Source: CAYWTS01 sp964461265
Lineage (GTDB): Bacteria > Bacteroidota > Ignavibacteria > Tepidaquicellales > OLB5
Reading direction: 5' to 3'
NCBI GenBank assembly: GCA_964461265.1
Contig: CAYWTS010000078.1
Coordinates: forward strand, 1 to 5,192
Length of the DNA: 5,192 nt
Positions 1 to 4,793 of this stretch are shown one piece after another (the stretch's first letter is position 1; every line of letters starts with the position of its first letter). Position numbers and translations under genes: made by a program. The notes under the pieces were generated by a model. That model was not told the origin of the DNA. It was given only the letters and a program-made list of their open reading frames with translations, and did no database searches.

Positions 1-23
1 TAAAGACTGCGGATACAAAAACA

Positions 24-39
24 CTTTTGAGACAGCCCC
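24..39. repeat. Possible insertion-sequence terminal repeat remnant
   Basis: On the minus strand this reads GGGGCTGTCTCAAAAG. It resembles, from memory, the terminal inverted repeats of some transposase-bearing insertion sequences in Bacteroidota-type genomes. If so, an element would lie mainly to the left of the window and end near base 39. No partner repeat and no transposase reading frame are visible here, so this may be a relic or chance. The match to an IS family is recalled, not searched. Confidence 0.22.
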
Positions 40-73
40 TTTTTTATACCCCTCCTCCTGGCTGCTTTGAAGT

Positions 74-95
74 CTCCTCCCCAAAGGGGATGGAG
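74..95. repeat. GC-rich imperfect palindrome, likely dispersed intergenic repeat
   Basis: Bases 74-82 (CTCCTCCCC) pair with 86-95 (GGGGATGGAG) around a three-base AAA loop, giving nine pairs with a single bulged T at 91. The C/G-rich block stands out in a very A/T-rich intergenic region and is preceded by another C-rich run at 48-59. Short palindromes of this style (CTCCCC-loop-GGGGAG) recur between genes in many Bacteroidota genomes. It could also act as a transcription terminator for a gene left of the window, but no T-run follows on the plus strand (GTTAAT comes next). The repeat-family assignment is inference. Confidence 0.45.
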
Positions 96-312
96 TTAAT
101 ATTCTGCAGTATAGTAAAATCGAATCTTAGGGAATATTCAACCTGCTCAGCAAACTAAATTCTATACAAGCAAGTTTGTTTCTTTAGAATTTTCTTTTTT
201 GTGTAAATTCTGTGATACTCATATTTAACCTGTGAGTTATTCTGTGTTCAAGATATAAATTAAGAGTATTTAGACTTGAAGCTTAAGCTGGAATCGTGGG
301 TGTTTTTCTAAA
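96..312. other. Gene-free A/T-rich intergenic stretch
   Basis: No convincing coding sequence is seen on either strand: the frames are broken by frequent stops and none has a plausible start and leader. The only structure noticed is a 10-base perfect palindrome, AGCTTAAGCT at 280-289, which is too short to interpret. With the repeat-like sequence at its left edge, the stretch is probably a spacer between an upstream unit and the barrel-gene promoter. Confidence 0.5.
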
Positions 313-342
313 TTGTAATTCTCCAAAATCTTCTTAATTTTG
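313..342 (+). promoter_or_regulatory. Bacteroidota-type promoter for the barrel gene cluster
   Basis: A TTG at 313-315 (ATTG at 312-315) is followed after exactly 19 bases by TAATTTTG at 335-342. This fits the TAnnTTTG -7 element and the TTTG/TTG -33 element of the primary sigma factor in Bacteroidota. Transcription would be expected to begin near 346-348, giving a leader of about 17-19 bases before the ATG at 365. The same TTG-N19-TAnnTTTG layout occurs independently before the DUF3467 gene. The boxes are seen directly; their use is inferred. Confidence 0.55.
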
Positions 343-353
343 CTGTTAAGAAG
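330..353. promoter_or_regulatory. Inverted repeat over the -7 box and start site
   Basis: CTTCTTAA (330-337) and TTAAGAAG (346-353) are perfect 8-base inverted arms around an 8-base spacer. The dyad covers the -7 element at 335-342 and the expected transcription start. If transcription starts near 346-348 the left arm is not transcribed, so an RNA hairpin is unlikely and a DNA-binding (operator) role fits better. The right arm contains AAGAAG, a weak Shine-Dalgarno-like run 11 bases before the ATG. It may also be chance in A/T-rich DNA. Confidence 0.3.
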
Positions 354-364
354 TCAATATTAAA

Positions 365-1120
365 ATGAAAAATTACTTATTTATTTTTATATTTCTGCCT
401 GCTGTAATATACTCACAATCAAAATTCTCATTTTCTGCTTTCGGAGGATATACATTTCCGCTATCAAACATGAAAGGCGAGTATCCATCTGAGTATTATA
501 AGGTAACCGATGATACAAAAAATACCTATTTGCTTAAAGATGGCTTCAATTTTGGTATAAAAGGTAAATATTTAATAGATACAACCGATGCTCTGGGAAT
601 AGTAGTCGGGTTAAATTACAACTACTTCAGCCAGAATAAAGATTATACCACAGGCACCTTAGGCAGAAGCATAAAAAACAGGATGTCGGTATTCACCATA
701 AGCGGCGGCTTTCAATATGATTTTAATCCCCGTAAACAGCTGAATCCTTTTACAGCAGCCGAGATCATGGTAAATTTCTTCGGCGGGAAGGTTGATGTAA
801 CAGGCGATACGCTGAACCTTAGAAGCAGAAAATCAGAAACACGGTATGGTTTAATATTCACAGCAGGTTTAGAATACCGTATCAGCAAGAACTGGAAAGT
901 AACGGCTGGTGTTAAGTACGCCTTTGCGAACTTATTCGGCAAAGAAAACCAAAGCTCCCCTAGTTCGTCGCTTTTAGATGCGGGAGAAACAGGCACTTCC
1001 GGCTCTTCCGAAATACCATTGAACGATTATGGTTCAAGCGGGTATGAAGCCAGAAGTATTAATTTTCTGCAGACATTCGCAGGTATATCGTTTAGCTTAG
1101 ATATTTTCACGAAAAAATAA
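365..1120 (+). CDS. Outer membrane beta-barrel protein, paralog 1 of 3
   Basis: This is a 251-residue exported protein, probably a small outer membrane beta-barrel of the OmpA/OmpX-like class. Residues 1-17 form a signal peptide (short basic start MKN, hydrophobic 4-16) with likely cleavage before Gln18. The rest alternates polar and hydrophobic residues with many Gly, Tyr and Phe, as expected for amphipathic strands: a first strand near 21-30 (SFSAFGGYT), later ones near 62-70, 78-88, 108-119, 128-139 and 161-192, and a last strand at 232-247 ending LDIF. The block at 168-193 (GLEYR...GVKYAFANLFGK) is shared with the two downstream genes. A Ser/Gly-rich loop at about 197-228 has no clear match in the paralogs. 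No catalytic motif is seen, so the specific role (porin, adhesin, structural) is unknown. It has its own promoter and probably leads a three-gene operon. The ATG at 365 is the only start that leaves an intact signal peptide. Confidence 0.8.
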   Translation: MKNYLFIFIFLPAVIYSQSKFSFSAFGGYTFPLSNMKGEYPSEYYKVTDDTKNTYLLKDGFNFGIKGKYLIDTTDALGIVVGLNYNYFSQNKDYTTGTLGRSIKNRMSVFTISGGFQYDFNPRKQLNPFTAAEIMVNFFGGKVDVTGDTLNLRSRKSETRYGLIFTAGLEYRISKNWKVTAGVKYAFANLFGKENQSSPSSSLLDAGETGTSGSSEIPLNDYGSSGYEARSINFLQTFAGISFSLDIFTKK

Positions 1121-1122
1121 TT

Positions 1123-1128
1123 AGAGGA
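1123..1128 (+). promoter_or_regulatory. Shine-Dalgarno-like site of barrel gene 2
   Basis: AGAGGA lies 10 bases before the ATG at 1139, inside the 18-base gap after barrel gene 1. It supports this start and suggests translation from a shared transcript, because the gap is too short for a separate promoter. Genes 1 and 3 have no comparable G-rich site. Confidence 0.45.
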
Positions 1129-1138
1129 TAATATATAA

Positions 1139-1873
1139 ATGAAATACACGCTGATAATTATATTTGTTTGTCTCATATTCAAATCACTTTCATCACAGCC
1201 AAGCACGATGCTCACATTCAGGGGCGGATATACACATCCCACAGGAGATTTTTACGGCAAGTTCGGTGATACAAGGGCAACGTTTACAGCAAATCCCGAT
1301 TCAAACAGTTACTTTTTCAGATACGGCACTTTCTTTGGGCTTAATATCAGCTATGCACCGTATAAATCGAAAATGCTTTATTTTATCGGTGGTTTTAACT
1401 TCAACAGGGTGTGGCAGAATACCAATTACCCTAATGGAAACGGACAGGTTACTATAGCTTATAATATGAACATACTAAATATTACAGCAGGAGCCGGTTA
1501 CAGATATATTACACGTACCGGTAAATTCATACCCTTTGCGGATGCACAGTTCTCTCTTTACCTGTTTACAGGCGGTTATAGCGAAACGTATGCTGACGAA
1601 ACTTCGGATGTAAGCCTTAGCTTAAATCCTACTGTAAGAGCAGGTATAGAAGGGACTGCAGGAATTGAATACAGGTTCAATAAACGGGTCGGCTTCCAGC
1701 TTGGTGCTAAGTATGTATGGGCAAATATAATTGGAAAAAATTCAAGCGGTGACGATGCATTCCACTATAGTCTTAATGATAAGAATGAAACCGTCAATGG
1801 TTACCCGTACAGAAACAGAAACATAACATATCTTCTTTTTTTTGGGGGAGTGACATTTTATCTTGGTATGTAA
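1139..1873 (+). CDS. Outer membrane beta-barrel protein, paralog 2 of 3
   Basis: This 244-residue exported protein is related to the genes on either side. Residues 1-19 are a signal peptide (MKYTLIIIFVCLIF core) with probable cleavage before Gln20. The Cys at 11 is inside the hydrophobic core and does not make a lipobox. The mature part is rich in Gly, Tyr, Phe and Asn in alternating patterns. It shares with paralog 1 an opening strand (FRGGYTHPTGDFYGKF at 27-42; compare FGGYTFPLSNMKGEY), a PFADAQFSLYLFTGGY strand at 132-147 and the signature block at 175-200 (GIEYRFNK...GAKYVWANIIGK). It ends on a strand, YLLFFGGVTFYLGM, typical of an outer-membrane C-terminus. It starts 18 bases after paralog 1 and is almost certainly co-transcribed with it. 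The loop at about 201-228 differs in sequence and length from its paralogs. Function beyond the barrel fold is not readable. Confidence 0.8.
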   Translation: MKYTLIIIFVCLIFKSLSSQPSTMLTFRGGYTHPTGDFYGKFGDTRATFTANPDSNSYFFRYGTFFGLNISYAPYKSKMLYFIGGFNFNRVWQNTNYPNGNGQVTIAYNMNILNITAGAGYRYITRTGKFIPFADAQFSLYLFTGGYSETYADETSDVSLSLNPTVRAGIEGTAGIEYRFNKRVGFQLGAKYVWANIIGKNSSGDDAFHYSLNDKNETVNGYPYRNRNITYLLFFGGVTFYLGM

Positions 1874-1923
1874 ATTAATAGAACTCTAATTTAATTATAA
1901 AATAATTTAAAAATATAATACAA

Positions 1924-2841
1924 ATGAAAATAAAATATTTAATATATATAATATGTTTTATTTCATTACTATATATAAATACATCTGCACAGTTCGATAA
2001 ACCTGTAATACAGTTCGGTATAGGAATATCGGAACCACTTAAAGACTTAAAAGGTAATTATTACAGCTACCAGATGTATTCGAGCCCGTATATCAATACT
2101 ATACAAATACTTACCGTTGATTCAAATTTTGCAGCAACAAATTTTGGTGCTAAAACCGGAATTCATATATTCGGAACAGGAAAGATTAATTTTGATAAAT
2201 ACAATATTCTAAGAGGAATAATTACTGCATCTTTCAATTCCTTTAACACTTTTGAAAGAACAAAGAGAGGCTACGGCGTAGTAAGGGCTATTTTTATAAA
2301 TGGTGATACTGCTGATATACCCACTCCAATAGAATATAATTACACATTCAACAGCTTTTCACTCGGTATTGGCATCGAAACAGCACCGCTTTCATTCACT
2401 AACCTGCTTAGTCCGTATTTTGGTGCTGCATTTAATTTTAATTTTCTGTCTGCTACAATATCCAGAACGGAAAACAATATCGATTCATCAACCATTGATT
2501 TCAGTGATTTAAGATTAGGTATATCGCTGAACGCTGGTCTGGAAGTAAAAATAAATAAGACGATTGGCATTTCTCTGGGTGTAAAATATGACATTGCCAA
2601 CCTGTTATTAAAAAATAATGCAGGTTCGATTGCTGACCGGCTTGAATGGGGTAAAAGAAATGCCGCAATTATAGATGAAGAAGGATTATACTTTTCAAAC
2701 CTGTCACAGGTATTCGGAACACCTTTTAAACAATACCAGGCAAAAACAAAACAATTCCACTGGATAAGTTTTTATATTGCAGCAAACATTTATCTCGATT
2801 TCTTCAAACAAAAGACAAAAAAATCTACGGATAAGAAATAA
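1924..2841 (+). CDS. Outer membrane beta-barrel protein, paralog 3 of 3
   Basis: At 305 residues this is the longest and most divergent of the three paralogs. A signal peptide at 1-22 ends TSA before Gln23. Similarities that place it in the family are the first strand (VIQFGIGISEPLKDLKGNYYS, 28-48), a PYFGAAFNFNF strand at 164-174, the block GLEVKINK...GVKYDIANLLLK at 205-230 and a final strand at 278-294 (WISFYIAANIYLDFF). The extra length lies in the N-terminal half and in a long loop at about 231-278. Unlike its neighbours it carries a basic 11-residue tail (KQKTKKSTDKK) after the last strand. It begins 50 bases after paralog 2 in nearly pure A/T sequence without an obvious promoter or Shine-Dalgarno site, so it is probably the last gene of the operon. 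The role is unknown; an adhesin-like or porin-like barrel are both possible. Confidence 0.75.
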   Translation: MKIKYLIYIICFISLLYINTSAQFDKPVIQFGIGISEPLKDLKGNYYSYQMYSSPYINTIQILTVDSNFAATNFGAKTGIHIFGTGKINFDKYNILRGIITASFNSFNTFERTKRGYGVVRAIFINGDTADIPTPIEYNYTFNSFSLGIGIETAPLSFTNLLSPYFGAAFNFNFLSATISRTENNIDSSTIDFSDLRLGISLNAGLEVKINKTIGISLGVKYDIANLLLKNNAGSIADRLEWGKRNAAIIDEEGLYFSNLSQVFGTPFKQYQAKTKQFHWISFYIAANIYLDFFKQKTKKSTDKK

Positions 2842-2999
2842 AAATTAATTTACAATAAAATAAGCTTATAAATAGTTAAATTTTATTATACACACTCTGA
2901 ATCTCCGCTTTCTTAAAAGAGGATTAAGCGGGCTTAACCACTCGAAAAAATAAAGAATAAAAGTAAATAACCCCGATTGACTGCTCATTTAAGAATTAT
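2842..2999. other. Intergenic region with weak hairpins, before the permease gene
   Basis: This 158-base spacer separates the barrel cluster from the permease gene. It contains an A/T-only inverted repeat, AATAAAAT (2854-2861) with ATTTTATT (2880-2887), nested around the palindrome ATAAGCTTAT (2860-2869). It also contains a GC-richer one, CCGCTT (2905-2910) with AAGCGG (2926-2931) around a 15-base loop. Neither is followed by a T-run, so neither is a clear intrinsic terminator, although the second may end the barrel transcript. I found no TAnnTTTG element, so the permease promoter is not identified. Confidence 0.35.
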
Positions 3000-4103
3000 A
3001 TGATTACAAAGATAGATAAATATATTATTTCGCAGTTCATTAAAAATCTGCTGTTTGCCCTCTTATGCTTTATTCTTATTTTTATTCTTGTTGACCTTTT
3101 TGAGAACCTTGATAAGTTTATAGATAATAAGCTTACCTTACCATTCGTTTTACAATATTATTTTTATTTCATACCTGAGATTGTAAAATTAATCACTCCG
3201 ATTTCCATGCTGCTTGCAACTTTATTTACAGCAGGAAGGCTTGCAAATTTAAATGAAATTATTGCCATAAAGAATGCAGGCGTCAGTTTATTAAGATTTA
3301 TGATGCCTTTCTTATTGCTTGGTATAATAGTAACAGGCATATCGATTTACTTTAATAACTGGGTTGTTCCGGGGGCAAACAAACATAAATTTTTTATCGA
3401 AAGAAATTATCTCGGAAAAAGTTTACCCACAACAGGCCTGAACAGACTGTATTTTCAGGATACAAAAAACTGCATCATATTAATAGACCAGTTCAAGGAT
3501 GTAGAACTCACGGCAATTAATGTATCGATACAGGTTTACAATCCGGATACATTAACACAGCTTCGAACAAGAATCGATTGCCAGCAGATGAAGTGGGAAA
3601 ACGGAAATTGGATACTGCTGAAAGTAACTGAAAGAAACTTCACAAACGGAACAGAGGTGCTGCGTTTTATGGAGAAAACAGACGGCAGCAACATACCGGG
3701 CATTGGCAGGCTAAATCTAAAACCGGAACAAATAATTAAAAAACAGCTCAAACCAGACGAGCTGGATTACGGTGAAATCAGTGATTTCATCGATACACAG
3801 GCAAAAGGAGGGCAAAACATCGACAGATTACTTGTAGATTTTTACTCAAAGTTTTCGTTTCCTTTCAGCAATTTAATAGTTGTAATTTTCGGACTTTCAA
3901 TTTCAACCGGAACCCGCAAACGTAAAGGGCTGGCTTTGCAATTTGCAATTAGCATAATGGTCAGCTTTATTTACCTTGGGTTTGTAAAAATATCACAGAC
4001 ATTCGGATATAACGGTGAAATGAATCCTGTACTTACAGCGTGGATGGCAAATATAGTTTTTGCCTTATTCGGCGGGATAAACCTTTATGTCAGGAATTAT
4101 TAA
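3000..4103 (+). CDS. LptF/LptG-family lipopolysaccharide export permease
   Basis: This is an inner-membrane subunit of the Lpt exporter, which extracts lipopolysaccharide from the inner membrane and passes it, with the ATPase LptB and the bridge protein LptC, toward the outer membrane. At 367 residues it is a normal length. Three membrane segments lie in the first third (about 14-34, 48-78, 98-118), followed by a periplasmic beta-rich domain (about 122-270), then three more segments (about 284-304, 311-330, 341-363). Family hallmarks seen are the opening D-K-Y-I-I-x-x-F, the cytoplasmic coupling stretch L-N-E-I-I-A-I-K-N-A-G-V-S-L-L-R at 84-99 (where these permeases contact LptB), the N-N-W-V-V-P-G-A-N motif at 119-127 and the K-F-S-F-P-F-S-N-L segment at 284-292. 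The charged T-R-K-R-K-G at 305-310 fits a cytoplasmic loop. LptF and LptG are too alike to separate here, so no symbol is given. The ATG at 3000 gives the expected short N-terminus; no good Shine-Dalgarno site precedes it. Confidence 0.93.
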   Translation: MITKIDKYIISQFIKNLLFALLCFILIFILVDLFENLDKFIDNKLTLPFVLQYYFYFIPEIVKLITPISMLLATLFTAGRLANLNEIIAIKNAGVSLLRFMMPFLLLGIIVTGISIYFNNWVVPGANKHKFFIERNYLGKSLPTTGLNRLYFQDTKNCIILIDQFKDVELTAINVSIQVYNPDTLTQLRTRIDCQQMKWENGNWILLKVTERNFTNGTEVLRFMEKTDGSNIPGIGRLNLKPEQIIKKQLKPDELDYGEISDFIDTQAKGGQNIDRLLVDFYSKFSFPFSNLIVVIFGLSISTGTRKRKGLALQFAISIMVSFIYLGFVKISQTFGYNGEMNPVLTAWMANIVFALFGGINLYVRNY

Positions 4104-4178
4104 TTAGAATATATCCCTGAGCATAATTCCAAGAATCAAGATTTACATAAAATATAATTAATGCTGATGCAAATTTAT

Positions 4179-4219
4179 TCTGACCTCTGATTTCCGATTC
4201 TAACTTCTGATTCCTAATT
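4179..4219. repeat. Degenerate heptamer tandem repeat (TCTGATT-like)
   Basis: Six consecutive units follow the pattern YCTGATT: TCTGACC (4179), TCTGATT (4186), TCCGATT (4193), a CTAACT unit one base short (4200), TCTGATT (4206) and CCTAATT (4213). The array occupies the gap between two converging genes and runs over the stop codon of the DUF3467 gene (complement of 4214-4216). Similar degenerate heptamer arrays occur between genes in Bacteroidota-related genomes; that parallel is from memory. No function is evident. Confidence 0.55.
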
Positions 4220-4558
4220 TATCTTCTCATCTTTCGGATTAACAATAGGCTGAAAACCGAAACCTCCCTGTGAGGGCACTCCGATAAGCTTTATCTCACC
4301 AAACTGATTTTCATATTTATCCACATTATCTTTTAATGCTCCGAGCAGCATTTTGGCATGCTGCGGTGTCATAATAATCCTTGCACTGATTTTTGATTTG
4401 GGAATTCCCGGCAAAACCCTTGTAAAATCAATAATAAACTCAGCCGGCGAATGCGATATTATTGCAAGGTTAGAATATATTCCTTCGGCTTCTTTTTCTC
4501 CGATTTCAATATTTATTTGCTGTCCTTGCATTACTTCGTCTTTTTTATCTTCTGGCAT
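4214..4558 (-). CDS. DUF3467 domain protein
   Basis: This 114-residue, probably cytoplasmic protein has no signal peptide or membrane segment. It is recognised as a DUF3467 (Pfam) member by the sequence from about 13 to 91: INIEIGEKEAEGIYSNLA, then HSPAEFIIDFTRVLPG at 36-51, ARIIMTPQHAK at 59-69 and DNVDKYENQFGEIK at 77-90. These blocks are strongly conserved in the family. The biochemical function of the family is unknown, so none is assigned. Flanking parts are a charged N-terminus (MPEDKKDE) and a Gly-containing tail (GVPSQGGFGFQPIV). The ATG is well supported: an AAAAGGAG Shine-Dalgarno run lies five bases upstream and a good promoter lies just beyond it. The gene converges on the permease gene with 110 bases between their ends and diverges from the protease gene, so it is probably transcribed alone. 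Confidence 0.92.
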   Translation of the reverse strand: MPEDKKDEVMQGQQINIEIGEKEAEGIYSNLAIISHSPAEFIIDFTRVLPGIPKSKISARIIMTPQHAKMLLGALKDNVDKYENQFGEIKLIGVPSQGGFGFQPIVNPKDEKIN

Positions 4559-4563
4559 AGATA

Positions 4564-4571
4564 CTCCTTTT
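4564..4571 (-). promoter_or_regulatory. Strong Shine-Dalgarno site of the DUF3467 gene
   Basis: Read on the minus strand, AAAAGGAG ends five bases before the ATG (complement of 4556-4558). It is the best ribosome binding site in the window; the other genes have A/T-rich leaders or only weak purine runs. It fixes the start codon of the DUF3467 gene. Confidence 0.8.
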
Positions 4572-4574
4572 TTA

Positions 4575-4605
4575 CAAAGATAGTTAAATGGAAAAATGAT
4601 TCAAA
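4575..4605 (-). promoter_or_regulatory. Bacteroidota-type promoter of the DUF3467 gene
   Basis: On the minus strand TTTG (complement of 4602-4605) is followed after exactly 19 bases by TATCTTTG (complement of 4575-4582). Both boxes match the Bacteroidota -33 TTTG and -7 TAnnTTTG consensus fully. Transcription would start near 4569-4571, leaving a leader of about 11-13 bases that is almost entirely the Shine-Dalgarno site and spacer. The boxes are seen; activity is inferred. Confidence 0.65.
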
Positions 4606-4685
4606 GTAAATAATTCACATTAATTTAATAGACCCAAGTTGACCCCGCATTTTAAACCCATTATTTTATCAATCTTATTCAATTA

Positions 4686-4702
4686 GTATCATTTAATGAT
4701 AC
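4686..4702. promoter_or_regulatory. Perfect 17-base palindrome, candidate operator
   Basis: GTATCATT (4686-4693) and AATGATAC (4695-4702) are perfect inverted arms about a single central T. The 8-1-8 layout with no mismatch suits a dimeric repressor or activator. It ends 21 bases before a TATGTTTG -7-like element (4724-4731), so it would overlap or abut the -33 region of a protease-gene promoter. It could serve either divergent gene, but lies about 80 bases upstream of the DUF3467 promoter. No T-run follows, so it is not a terminator. The binding protein is unknown. Confidence 0.4.
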
Positions 4703-4723
4703 ACATAAGCTAAATTGATGTAT

Positions 4724-4731
4724 TATGTTTG
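4724..4731 (+). promoter_or_regulatory. Possible -7 promoter element of the protease gene
   Basis: TATGTTTG matches TAnnTTTG, but the position 19 bases upstream (4701-4704, ACAC) has no TTG, so only half of the promoter consensus is present. If used, transcription would start near 4735 with a leader of about 58 bases. A promoter lacking a good -33 box could depend on an activator, which would fit the palindrome just upstream; that is speculation. Confidence 0.3.
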
Positions 4732-4793
4732 AATTAGAAAGAAAATTACCCCTAAAATGAATTAAAATATCTTAAATTCTAATACAAACAGAC

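Noticed and set aside
280..289. Palindrome AGCTTAAGCT upstream of the barrel promoter
   Set aside because: Ten bases of simple A/T-rich symmetry are expected by chance in a region this size, and it sits outside the promoter boxes.
712..996. 94-residue open frame on the minus strand inside barrel gene 1
   Set aside because: It lies wholly within a gene with a signal peptide and strong paralog similarity, has no leader and no recognisable motif; it is a shadow frame.
1164..1457. 97-residue plus-strand frame overlapping barrel gene 2
   Set aside because: It has an out-of-frame overlap with a clear gene and an unstructured, His/Ser-rich start with no family resemblance.
2905..2931. CCGCTT/AAGCGG hairpin as an intrinsic terminator of the barrel operon
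   Set aside because: The stem is only six pairs with a 15-base loop and no T-run follows, so it was kept as a note in the intergenic entry, not called a terminator.
2977..3001. TTGACT (2977-2982) as a sigma-70 -35 box for the permease gene
   Set aside because: The only TATAAT-like partner would sit about 13 bases away and overlap the start codon, so the spacing does not work and no TAnnTTTG is present.
4353..4583. 76-residue plus-strand frame opposite the DUF3467 gene
   Set aside because: The opposite strand encodes a strongly conserved DUF3467 protein with promoter and Shine-Dalgarno site; this frame even runs into that promoter.
4631..4646. Short direct repeat GACCC...GACCC in the divergent intergenic region
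   Set aside because: Two five-base copies are too short to separate from chance and do not align with a promoter.
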